A program made the translations under genes and the position numbers. Source: Candidatus Poribacteria bacterium (GTDB lineage: Bacteria > Poribacteria > WGA-4E > WGA-3G). Taken from it: DNA of 63,100 nucleotides. The notes beneath the pieces are model-generated. The model ran no database searches, was not told the origin of the DNA, and worked only from the letters and a program-made list of their open reading frames with translations. This document shows positions 1 through 7,895 of this stretch, one piece after another. Each line of letters opens with the position of its first letter. Position 1 is the stretch's first letter. The stretch spans positions 1-63,100 of the forward strand of contig JAJDWI010000050.1 of assembly GCA_022825665.1 (NCBI GenBank), in the 5' to 3' direction.

Positions 1-180
1 CGCCCGCAGGACATGAATATCGGGCGGGGAAACCCCGCCCCTACGAACGGGACGTGCCCAGACCCTGATAACAACCTCGTAGGGGCGAGGTCCCCTCGCC
101 CGCATGCCCACATACAGTCCTAAAGCCCCAGAGGGGCGACAGGTGTATCAGATGCCCTAACGTTAAGCACTAAATTGACG

Positions 181-260
181 CTTATAGTGCGGTTTCCTAA
201 CCGCACTGGAGTTTTCTCCAAAATTACCGAATTAATAAATTAATCTTCATGTAAGCACGC
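181..260. repeat. MITE-like palindromic element, copy A (right half only)
   Basis: It contains the central hairpin (9-bp stem, 186-194 with 199-207, loop tcct) followed by the right arm, ATTACCGAAT...AATCTTCATG, ending in a degenerate GCACGC. The left arm seen in the complete copies (9636-9777 and 48071-48210) is absent, so this is a decayed or partial copy. Confidence 0.75.
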
Positions 261-320
261 TGGACTTCAATCACCACAATATCTCATATTCCTATCAAAA
301 CCACTACAACACACCAAACC

Positions 321-363
321 CCAATCCTGAAAATCCTATAATCCTGAAAATCACGGTTCAGAT
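321..363. repeat. 'tcctgaaaatcctg' intergenic repeat, copy 1
   Basis: Iterated 'atcctgaaaatc' units end in 'ggttca'. The same sequence family recurs at 4395-4459, 6384-6411, 39827-39902, 40521-40567, 59862-59892, 60083-60124 and, inverted, at 63036-63089. Confidence 0.8.
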
Positions 364-373
364 CATCATTTTA

Positions 374-404
374 TGCAACCTTTTTGTTTCTCAATTGTAT
401 CTAA
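374..404 (+). promoter_or_regulatory. Predicted ECF-type promoter of the sigma-propeller gene
   Basis: The -35-like box TGCAACC (374-380) is followed after exactly 19 nt by TCTAA (400-404). The same TGCAmCC-N19-TCT layout, with the same ATTTTA/CTTTT context, occurs upstream of four other transcription units at 9436, 11189, 11321 and 12019. It lies about 50 nt upstream of the start at 453, suggesting autoregulation. It is predicted from sequence only. Confidence 0.6.
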
Positions 405-452
405 TATTAGTAAAGCATTGTATGTATTTTTTTACATTTTTGGAGTATTTCG

Positions 453-3400
453 ATGGTAGAAGACGATGTTCAACTCATACATAAAGTGTTGTCTGGTGAA
501 GATGCTGCATTCAGCACATTAGTGCAGAAGTATCAGAAGAGTGTTCACACATTCGCTTGGCGGAAAATAGGCGATTTCCACTTCGCGGAAGAAATCACGC
601 AGGATACTTTCGTCCAAGTATATCAAAACCTTTCTACACTAAGGAACCCGAAGCTGTTCGCTGGATGGCTCTATGTAATTGCCAACCGTTTATGTATCAG
701 GTGGAGCCAAAAAAGAAAGTCAATATCTCAATCATTAGAGAGCACATCTATGTCAGAAATAGACGCGACTTCATACAATAACTATACATCCGAACAGAGA
801 GATATAGCCTCAACCGAGAGACGACTTGAAATCATAGACAAACTACTGAATAAGCTACCTGAAAGTGAACGCACGGTGATCACGCTATTCTATTTGGGTG
901 AAATGACAGCAAAGGAAATCGGTATGTTCTTAGGTGTATCCATAAACACGATAAAGAGCCGTCTGCGGCGGGCGCGGGAACGGCTAAAGTCTGAGGAAGC
1001 GATCCTCCAAGAAAACCTCAGTTCTATCCAATTCCCGACACAGACAACAGAAAACATCATGAGGAGAATATCCCAACTCAACCCGACAGGATCGTCTGGT
1101 AGCAAACCACTTGTGCCGATAGGTTTATCCGCTGTGTCAGCGATAGTTGTGCTGTTACTGATGGGTGTTGGTGGGACACATCTACATCGTTTCCAAAAAT
1201 CGTATAGTTTGGAGTCCGCATCAGAATCAACGATTGAGATCGTTGACGCACAGCTTGTCTTGGATTCTCCAGCAGAAACAGCGAAACGGCATCAGGTCGG
1301 GGTTTCAGATGTTAGCGGTAAAGATAACGGCACAGAACAGCAACCGGACACATTCCTACTCGCTGCAGCCGACGCAGACGATACAACAAATTCCGATTTT
1401 GACACAGAATGGGTGCAAGCGAAAGGTCCAGAAGGTGGCGCGATAGCAACTTTATTCACAACAACGAATGGTGATGTATTTGCAGGAACATTAAACGGTC
1501 TCTACAGACTTACAGATGACCGCGCCTCGTGGAAACTCATAAATCCTATCAAAGGTCCCTCACCGCCACTACATGATATCCAGAAGTGGTGGTCTATTGC
1601 AGAAAGAAATGGGACACTTTACCTTGCTACCGATAAAGCGATATTGAAATCAACCGATAGAGGTGAAACTTGGAAAATACTTTGTGAAGTTGTAAAAAAG
1701 GATGTCGGGCAACTTGTAGGTATGGTATTGACAGACGGTGAGCAAGGGTCGGATATGACAATCTATCTCGCTTACAGAAATGGTGTTTTCCGAACAGATG
1801 ATCTTGGTGAATCGTGGATACTATTGCTTGATGGATTGGAAGATACAAATATCCGTTCGATTGCTGTTTATCAGGACACAATTTACGCTGGGACGAATAA
1901 AGGATTATATCATCTCAACAGCAATGAATGGGAACAGGTGTTAATTGATCAAGAGAATTTGGATGGTATAACACTTGACATCTCTACGATAGTCGTTGCA
2001 GCAAACAATCTCTATGTTGCGGCACTGAAGGTTGAAGATGATCCCTCTAATGGGATAGACATAGACATAGGAATGGAAATGTTGAAAATGGGTATAGAAT
2101 TACCTCCGTTCACATTTTACCCATCCTCATGGTCGCTATATCGCTTAAATGATCGGGGTGATTCTTGGTCCAATATTACACCGAAACTGGATGCCAAAAA
2201 CAGAAAAGAATACTTCATTCGTGATTTTTCAACTTCCATATACAAGACATTCATCGTTGAAAGTCCATCAATCCAATTAGCAGCATCTGAGGATAAAGTC
2301 TTGATGGTTGCTGGTAATAATCATTTCTACTCAACTGATCTCGGTCAGAATTGGACATATTTAGATAATTTGAGTGATACAAACAATGTTTCAGGGGCAG
2401 TTCTATTGAATGATAACACATTATATAGAAGCGGATTATCTGGAATTCATCGGACAAGCGATGGCGGCACATCATGGGAAAAATTTAACACTGGACTGAT
2501 CAATACATTTGTACATCGGTTGACAAACATTAACGACACGTTATACGCGAACACGGTGGATCTCAGGGTTATGCGTTCTACGGACAACGGTGACTCGTGG
2601 ACACACGTTGATGAGGGTTCACAGAAATACGCTCGTATATTAGAATTTGACGATACACTATACGCAATGAGTAGCACAGAACCCTCCCCAAAACTCTTCC
2701 GATTCTCCGATGCTAAGAATAGGTTCATTGAAATTTCAGATCTGCCAGAAATTGAGGAAGCGGAGACACCGAAACATAATAAAGTTATAGAAAAAGTGTC
2801 ATTAGAATCAGAAAGTTCTGATGATGTAGAAACGCCACAGAAAACAATTGTTCAGAAGATTTATACTGTTGATACTGTGTTATACATGATGACACCGACT
2901 GGAAATTTCGCAGTGAGTCCAACAGCCTACTATGTGGAATATAAACAAAGCCTCTACAGATGGAAACCCGGCACTAAACAATGGTTTAACACCGGACTGA
3001 AAGATACTGGCAAATTTGCTGATGAAGATATCGATCCTCAAGAATTTTTCAGTGCTTACGATCTCGGTTTTAAACTCGCTGTGCTGAGAAATACTGTCTA
3101 TGTAGGAACGCGGGATAAACGGCTCATGCAATCGTTGGATGAAGGCGACACTTGGAACGACGTAACCGCAAATCTTCCGTTTGATGTTGATAGTTTCAAG
3201 GATATTGTCTTTGTAGGGGAAACCGTCTATGTCGCTACGAATCAAGGTGTGGCAAGGTCTACGAATGGTGTTACGTGGGAAGCCATCACGGACATGCAAG
3301 GCGAAACGCTTGTGGTAGATAGGTTTGCTGTGGATGAATCCAACCTCTATGGTCTATCTGATCAGATCGTGTATCAATTGTCCGAGAAATCGGGGACATG

Positions 3401-3521
3401 GCAGCAGGTAGCACCCAAAATCACACATGCCGTTTCTACATTTGAGGTAGATAGGAATACGGTCTACGTGGGGACGCCGGGGCAAGGTGTATTCCGCTTT
3501 TCCCTTGATATTATGGAGTAA
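453..3521 (+). CDS. Membrane-tethered ECF sigma factor with extracytoplasmic Asp-box (BNR) propeller
   Basis: Residues 1-182 are an ECF sigma-70 factor. Region 2 is about 15-85 (EEITQDTFVQVYQNL, GWLYVIANRLCIRW). Region 4 is about 134-182 (LPESERTVITLFYLGEMTAKE, helix-turn-helix with TIKSRLRRARERL). A single hydrophobic helix follows at about 220-241. The remaining ~780 residues carry at least eight Asp-box repeats of the STDxGxTW type (for example STDRGETW, SLDEGDTW), as in BNR/Ycf48-like beta-propellers. With sigma in the cytoplasm and one helix, the propeller should lie outside the inner membrane, making this a one-protein sensor and sigma factor. The ATG at 453 has an upstream GGAG. The next gene (3550) follows after 28 nt and is probably cotranscribed. 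A truncated paralogue lies at 7892-9103. The function of each half follows from family knowledge; coupling between them is inference. Confidence 0.88.
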   Translation: MVEDDVQLIHKVLSGEDAAFSTLVQKYQKSVHTFAWRKIGDFHFAEEITQDTFVQVYQNLSTLRNPKLFAGWLYVIANRLCIRWSQKRKSISQSLESTSMSEIDATSYNNYTSEQRDIASTERRLEIIDKLLNKLPESERTVITLFYLGEMTAKEIGMFLGVSINTIKSRLRRARERLKSEEAILQENLSSIQFPTQTTENIMRRISQLNPTGSSGSKPLVPIGLSAVSAIVVLLLMGVGGTHLHRFQKSYSLESASESTIEIVDAQLVLDSPAETAKRHQVGVSDVSGKDNGTEQQPDTFLLAAADADDTTNSDFDTEWVQAKGPEGGAIATLFTTTNGDVFAGTLNGLYRLTDDRASWKLINPIKGPSPPLHDIQKWWSIAERNGTLYLATDKAILKSTDRGETWKILCEVVKKDVGQLVGMVLTDGEQGSDMTIYLAYRNGVFRTDDLGESWILLLDGLEDTNIRSIAVYQDTIYAGTNKGLYHLNSNEWEQVLIDQENLDGITLDISTIVVAANNLYVAALKVEDDPSNGIDIDIGMEMLKMGIELPPFTFYPSSWSLYRLNDRGDSWSNITPKLDAKNRKEYFIRDFSTSIYKTFIVESPSIQLAASEDKVLMVAGNNHFYSTDLGQNWTYLDNLSDTNNVSGAVLLNDNTLYRSGLSGIHRTSDGGTSWEKFNTGLINTFVHRLTNINDTLYANTVDLRVMRSTDNGDSWTHVDEGSQKYARILEFDDTLYAMSSTEPSPKLFRFSDAKNRFIEISDLPEIEEAETPKHNKVIEKVSLESESSDDVETPQKTIVQKIYTVDTVLYMMTPTGNFAVSPTAYYVEYKQSLYRWKPGTKQWFNTGLKDTGKFADEDIDPQEFFSAYDLGFKLAVLRNTVYVGTRDKRLMQSLDEGDTWNDVTANLPFDVDSFKDIVFVGETVYVATNQGVARSTNGVTWEAITDMQGETLVVDRFAVDESNLYGLSDQIVYQLSEKSGTWQQVAPKITHAVSTFEVDRNTVYVGTPGQGVFRFSLDIME

Positions 3522-3549
3522 TGACGAGGGTTCAAACAAAGGAGGAAAT

Positions 3550-4281
3550 ATGTTCAAACAACTGGATTTCAAAATAATCGGCACTATAGCATTTATTGCT
3601 ATACTTCTCATTGCAGGCACAATCATATATTCGCAATGGAGTTACAAACAATTTGCATCGGAGATTGGTGAGGCACCACAACCCATGACATCAACATCAA
3701 CGGAAACTGAAACACATACCAAACAAACTAAGACGACTCAACCTGTTAACAAAAACATTGAAACCAAACCGAAACCTATGGTGAAATCTCCGTCCGCTAA
3801 TCTCACGGAAGAGAAAGAGGTATCCGCAGAAAAGGCAGAGAAACCGGCATTTGATGCATCAAACCTACTTCCAGCTTTAGGGTTACCTGAAGAGGTCACT
3901 TCGCTTTTGGATGGAGAACCGGATGAAGCAGACTATGAAAAAGCAGAGGAGTATCTACAGGAGAAATACGGTCAATCGTCAGAAGTGACAGCGATAATGG
4001 ATAGGCTGAAAGGAATGTCTGGAGGTCGCGTAGACATTGAGGATATAACTGCCTTGTTTGAGGATTGGATTCAAGTATTGCCTGAAGATCAGCAAGAAAA
4101 TAAGCAGAATTTGATGCGTATCCTTACGTTGCTTCGCGAAAATAAGGGACAGGATGCTGAGGTCTATGTTGTCACTGATTCGAATATGGATCAACTGGAT
4201 CAGATAGATCCAGCTCTGTTAGAAAATGCTAAAGTGGAACAAACAATCATCACGAATATAGAAACAATTCCCGCTGAATAG
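3550..4281 (+). CDS. Membrane-anchored hypothetical protein, partner of the sigma-propeller gene
   Basis: I do not recognise the family. The protein has 243 residues. An N-terminal membrane helix (about 9-28) is followed by a Thr/Lys/Pro-rich linker and an acidic, mostly helical C-terminal half. The ATG at 3550 is preferred over an upstream in-frame start at 3487 because GGAGG sits directly upstream (3541-3545) and because the longer form would overlap the sigma gene. The position right behind the tethered sigma factor suggests cotranscription from the promoter at 374 and a role in the same envelope pathway, possibly as a partner or regulator. That role is inference. Confidence 0.75.
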   Translation: MFKQLDFKIIGTIAFIAILLIAGTIIYSQWSYKQFASEIGEAPQPMTSTSTETETHTKQTKTTQPVNKNIETKPKPMVKSPSANLTEEKEVSAEKAEKPAFDASNLLPALGLPEEVTSLLDGEPDEADYEKAEEYLQEKYGQSSEVTAIMDRLKGMSGGRVDIEDITALFEDWIQVLPEDQQENKQNLMRILTLLRENKGQDAEVYVVTDSNMDQLDQIDPALLENAKVEQTIITNIETIPAE

Positions 4282-4283
4282 TT

Positions 4284-4315
4284 CTGTAGGTCGGAGCGAG
4301 ACATGTCTGAACCAG
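4284..4315. repeat. Short 'taggtcggagcgag' intergenic repeat
   Basis: It begins with gtaggtcggagcgag and runs into acatgtctgaacc. The same family occurs at 21762-21796 (inverted), 40033-40066 and 59940-59974, usually with a GTCGGAG/CTCCGAC stem. Here the second stem arm is missing. Confidence 0.6.
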
Positions 4316-4394
4316 GATTGGAGTTTGGTGTATATGGATGCCGCCGTAAAGGATGAAAGGTTACCTTTTGCCAAGGAACATTGGCAGATCAAAC

Positions 4395-4459
4395 TCTTAT
4401 CCTGAAAATCATGCAAATCCTGAAAATCCTGGTTCAAAAAAAAAAGCGATTCAGACAAC
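4395..4459. repeat. 'tcctgaaaatcctg' intergenic repeat, copy 2
   Basis: Two or three 'tcctgaaaatc' units end in 'ggttca', followed by an A-run and 'gattcagacaac'. It lies between the membrane-anchored gene and the protease gene. Confidence 0.8.
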
Positions 4460-4510
4460 ACGCTTAATCCGCAACCGTCGCTCTTACAGAGTGTAAAAGA
4501 CAACTATTAC

Positions 4511-6307
4511 ATGAAATTGATACAATTCCTTTCAATGCGAATAATTCTGGTGTTAGCAGGAATCCTTGCTTGCGGTTGTCTGCTATCCAATGCCCAAGAA
4601 CTGCCCATCCACGAGAAATTTTCCACGGTTCAAGTAATTGTCCAAACAGACGACGGTGCGTTTGGTAGCGGTAGCGGCTTTTTCATTCGCCAAGACCTAA
4701 TCGCCACCAACATTCACGTCGTTGCGGGAATTCACAGAAAAGCGGTAAGTTGTAGGGCAAAACTAATAAATCAACCTAAAGACTACACAATCACTGGGGT
4801 CGTGGCGAGTGATCCGGAACACGATTTGATTATCTTGAAGGTTGATGGGCAAAACCCAAATGTGCTACAACTTAGCGACAGTGATAATGTGGCTCTTGAC
4901 GATGAAGTTACCGCAATAGGCACACATGGGAATGAGACGAGTGCAATCGTGAAAGGCACAATCAACCGAATTACACCTAACTTATTTCGGGTAAAAGCAG
5001 CACTTCCTAAAGGTTTTAGCGGTGCTCCCGTCCTAAATAACGATGGAGATGTGATCGGAATTTGTGTAACGGGTGGCGATAACGAAAGATATGGATATGT
5101 GGTGCCGTCAAACTATCTCAATGCATTGTTGAAAGATATACCCTTACAGGTTCAGTCTTTGGAAAACTGGCGAAAACAGCCGTCTATCCGTGCTTATGGA
5201 ATAGTCATTCAAGCGGATGAACATAGACGATTCGGTGAATATGAGGATGCTATTAAAAGTTATGATTCCGCTATATTTTTACTGCCAGATTTTGCTGTCG
5301 CTTATTCTAAACGCGCCTCCGCAAAGATAAATTTGAAAGACTATAAAGGGGTTATCAAAGATTATGACACAGCAATTCTTTTGGGGGAATCGGATGTTGG
5401 TATCTACATAAATCGCAGTGTTGCGAAAAGGACTTTAGGGAATTATATCGGGGCATTAAAGGACTGCGAAACTGCTATACAACTGGATCCAGAGAACATT
5501 GAGGCGTATCTAAACCGTGGAGATACACATGCGAAATTGAGAAACTACGAAATAGCGATACAGGATTACAACACTGCAATTAACCTAAATCCCGATGGTG
5601 TCCTCCATGCTTTGCTTTACCTCAAACTGGCTGATGCTAAATCTAAATTTGGACAAAAAAAGAGTGCTGTTGAGAATTACAATAAAGTGATTGAACTTCA
5701 ACCGAACAACGCCAGCATTCTAACAGTCGCATATCTCAATCGTGGTATTACGAGGTTGAATTTAGAGGAGTTTGAGAGTGCTATCAAAGACTTAGACGAG
5801 GTTATCCGTATCAAACCGAACAACGATTTTCTACGAACCGCATACATCAACCGTGCTGAAGCGAAGTCTAAATCGAATGACAATCTCGGCTCTATCAAGG
5901 ATTATAGCGATGCTATCCGTCTATTCCCACCAAATACCGATGCCACTGCTGACATCTATAGCAAACGTGCCGCTGTGAAGGTTGCCTTGTCTGACAATAT
6001 CGGGGCAATTGAGGATTGTAATACCGCTATACAAATTGCCCCTGACCTGTCGGAAACGTATAAGATCCGTGGCGATGCGAAATACAATCTGCATCGGTAT
6101 AAAGAAGCAATCGAGGACTATAATACGGCTATCTATCTACAGCCTGATTTCGTTGCTGCATACTATAAACGTGGGAAAGCAAGGATTGAAATAGATAACG
6201 TGTTAGCTGCTAAGGTTGATTTCCGGACAGCTTTGAAGTTTGCCAAAGGTGAAGACACACAATACCTCCAAGATGAATATGATAAGACGGTGCGTCTCTT
6301 AAATTGA
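4511..6307 (+). CDS. Exported trypsin-like serine protease with C-terminal TPR repeats
   Basis: The protein has 598 residues. An N-terminal signal peptide ends near SNA-QE (residues 26-30). A chymotrypsin-fold protease domain covers about 32-205. The triad is visible as H69 (ATNIHVVAG), D105 (EHDLIILK) and S170 in GFSGAP, where most HtrA-type enzymes have GNSGGP. From about 210 to the end there are about ten 34-residue TPR units, such as AIKDYDTAI or AIEDYNTAI. No PDZ domain is seen. It is probably a periplasmic or surface protease whose TPR array binds partners or substrates. No substrate can be named. It may be terminated by the hairpin at 6344-6365. It shares its protease type with the WD40-protease at 49495-51951. 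Confidence 0.85.
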   Translation: MKLIQFLSMRIILVLAGILACGCLLSNAQELPIHEKFSTVQVIVQTDDGAFGSGSGFFIRQDLIATNIHVVAGIHRKAVSCRAKLINQPKDYTITGVVASDPEHDLIILKVDGQNPNVLQLSDSDNVALDDEVTAIGTHGNETSAIVKGTINRITPNLFRVKAALPKGFSGAPVLNNDGDVIGICVTGGDNERYGYVVPSNYLNALLKDIPLQVQSLENWRKQPSIRAYGIVIQADEHRRFGEYEDAIKSYDSAIFLLPDFAVAYSKRASAKINLKDYKGVIKDYDTAILLGESDVGIYINRSVAKRTLGNYIGALKDCETAIQLDPENIEAYLNRGDTHAKLRNYEIAIQDYNTAINLNPDGVLHALLYLKLADAKSKFGQKKSAVENYNKVIELQPNNASILTVAYLNRGITRLNLEEFESAIKDLDEVIRIKPNNDFLRTAYINRAEAKSKSNDNLGSIKDYSDAIRLFPPNTDATADIYSKRAAVKVALSDNIGAIEDCNTAIQIAPDLSETYKIRGDAKYNLHRYKEAIEDYNTAIYLQPDFVAAYYKRGKARIEIDNVLAAKVDFRTALKFAKGEDTQYLQDEYDKTVRLLN

Positions 6308-6343
6308 ATCGTCCGTGCGTTGTCTCCCTGACCGTTCTTCGTA

Positions 6344-6365
6344 GCACAAACTTTCCAGTTTGTGC
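6344..6365. terminator. Hairpin downstream of the protease-TPR gene
   Basis: A perfect 9-bp stem, GCACAAACT with AGTTTGTGC, has a 4-nt loop and lies 37 nt after the stop codon. There is no clear T-run, so it may be a repeat hairpin rather than a true intrinsic terminator. Confidence 0.35.
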
Positions 6366-6383
6366 CGAATCCCTACCAACATC

Positions 6384-6411
6384 CAAATCCTGAAAATCAC
6401 GGTTCAGACAG
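6384..6411. repeat. 'tcctgaaaatcctg' intergenic repeat, copy 3
   Basis: A single short unit, aatcctgaaaatcacggtt, is followed by cagac. It is the same family as the copy at 321. Confidence 0.7.
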
Positions 6412-6427
6412 TTCATCACCTGTGTGG

Positions 6428-6543
6428 TAGGCGCGCTTTGATGAAGATTAAGAAATAAATTCGGTAAGTTATTATTGAAGTCCAGCGCGCTTACAAAGCG
6501 CGCCTACAGGTTTTGGGGACATTAATATTACCGAAAGAATAAA
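6428..6543. repeat. MITE-like palindromic element, copy B, interrupted by the IS
   Basis: The left arm is TAGGCGCGCTTTGATGAAG...TTCGGTAA. The middle is a different palindrome with GCGCGC on both sides. The right arm begins at TTACCGAAAGAATAAA and stops at 6543, where the inverted repeat of the IS starts. The expected continuation TTAATCTTCATG...GCGCGC is missing and is not found on the far side of the IS. Confidence 0.75.
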
Positions 6544-7895
6544 CTGATATTTATCAGACCACATCAGAAATCAATGTTTATCAATGTTTAGTTGGTATTT
6601 GTTCATGAAAATGCTCACTGAGATCAGACAGCATCTGCCTTTTTCCTGAAAGTTCAAGTTGTATCTGATGGAATGTTTTCCGTGTCAAACGGCTTACGTG
6701 TTGCATCAAGAGATAACTCAGGATTTTGACACCTAAACCTATATACGCACCTTGTCTGCCTTCTAAACTTATTTTTGAAAGTTTCAAATCTGTTTTCAGG
6801 TGTCGCCAAAGTTGTTCTATACCGTGGTGTTGATACCATATTCTGAGTATTTCACTGGATCGTAAGGGTTTTCCAAAGACCAGCATCGTTCTGATTTTGC
6901 CCATATCCATAAAGAAGAGTATGACAAGTGAACCAAATGTCTGACTTATGGCTTGCGTGCGATAGTGGGGTTTGTCACATCCCCACTGTTCCGATTTCAG
7001 TTCTATCCGCTTTTTGTGTTGTGAGAGTTTAGCAGTTTCGTTATCAATATCCATGACATAATTACTTTTTCCGTGGATGAGTATGCGATCAAACCCAATA
7101 TCAGACAAACTTTCAACGAGTTGGTGACTGCCATACCACGAATCAAAAGTGATCGGATATTTTCTGAGGTCTACACCGGATGCGTCAAAGATATCTAATA
7201 CCTCTTTGAGCATCACAATAAAACAAGAGAGTTTATCCGTGTTGCCTCTCCCTTGTTTACTAACAATACAAATGTTGAGGGGGATGATCATATGACCGAT
7301 CTTTATGGTGATGCCTAACACATTTCGTCCCTTTATGACGTTATTATGTTTTTTAGACCACCACTTATAGCAGTAGGAGAGTAGTTTACCATAGCGCGGA
7401 TCATTTGTATCATCTACACTCATTGTGATGCGACGACGGGATTGTGTAGAAGCACTTTTTGTTTCGGCATCTTGCACCTCAGCGATAGCGACAGCACATC
7501 CAATACGCATCAGTAGACACTTCCACTGATAAAGACTGAGGCTTTTCAGATGCCGATAAAGCGTAGCAGTCGGGATCGCCAAGGCAGTTGCCAATTGATG
7601 CGGATTGTAGAGCCCAAACAGATGACCGGTTGAAAGCAAAAGCAAGACTTCTCGCAGTTGTGATGTCATCTTTCGAAAGTTAGAATAGAGAAGTATTTGA
7701 AAATACATAGCTGATTTGATAAGATGTTGTTGCATGGGATAGCCTCCTAAAAGGAATAGGTGAACTTTTACCATTTAGGATGGTATCTCATGCACTAAAA
7801 GTCAAGAAAAATTTAAAACAAAACGCATTTTCATAGCGTTTTACATGCTAAAGGTTGATGGCTATTAGGTTAAACGCTATTCTGAGAAATATCAG
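6544..7895 (-). mobile_element. IS4-superfamily-like insertion sequence
   Basis: The element is bounded by 15-bp terminal inverted repeats, CTGATATTTATCAGA at 6544-6558 and its complement with one mismatch at 7881-7895. It carries one transposase gene on the minus strand. No target-site duplication is seen. The left flank lies inside MITE copy B and the right flank inside a sigma-propeller gene, so the two flanks do not belong to one original target. This fits an IS-mediated adjacent deletion or rearrangement. Length is about 1.35 kb. Confidence 0.8.
6581..7735 (-). CDS. DDE transposase (IS4/IS701-like)
   Basis: The protein has 384 residues when started at 7735, where GGAGG (7743-7747) sits 7 nt upstream; a longer in-frame start at 7774 lacks such a site. 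Probable catalytic residues are D108 or D109 (SVDDTNDPRYG), D198 (ITFDSWYG) and E307 in a YQHHGIEQLWRHLK segment. That segment resembles the Y-R-E-K signature of IS4-type enzymes, with His in place of Arg. An N-terminal helix-turn-helix-like part (LATALAIPTATLYRHLK) precedes the DDE core. The frame is intact, so the element may be active. The exact IS family needs a database comparison. Confidence 0.87.
   Translation of the reverse strand: MQQHLIKSAMYFQILLYSNFRKMTSQLREVLLLLSTGHLFGLYNPHQLATALAIPTATLYRHLKSLSLYQWKCLLMRIGCAVAIAEVQDAETKSASTQSRRRITMSVDDTNDPRYGKLLSYCYKWWSKKHNNVIKGRNVLGITIKIGHMIIPLNICIVSKQGRGNTDKLSCFIVMLKEVLDIFDASGVDLRKYPITFDSWYGSHQLVESLSDIGFDRILIHGKSNYVMDIDNETAKLSQHKKRIELKSEQWGCDKPHYRTQAISQTFGSLVILFFMDMGKIRTMLVFGKPLRSSEILRIWYQHHGIEQLWRHLKTDLKLSKISLEGRQGAYIGLGVKILSYLLMQHVSRLTRKTFHQIQLELSGKRQMLSDLSEHFHEQIPTKH

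Larger units (their letters stand above)
1..452. other. Repeat-rich intergenic region at the left edge
   Basis: No gene is visible before the sigma gene at 453. The stretch contains GC-rich palindromic segments. The segment at about 77-105 is nearly identical to 59894-59922, and 121-156 resembles 40070-40105. It also holds half of a MITE-like element (181-260), a 'tcctgaaaatcctg' repeat (321-363), and the promoter of the following gene (374-404). Confidence 0.7.

Noticed and set aside
2880-3299. 139-codon minus-strand ORF inside the sigma-propeller gene
   Set aside because: It is a shadow of the Asp-box coding region on the other strand. There is no start signal and the plus-strand protein is clearly coding.
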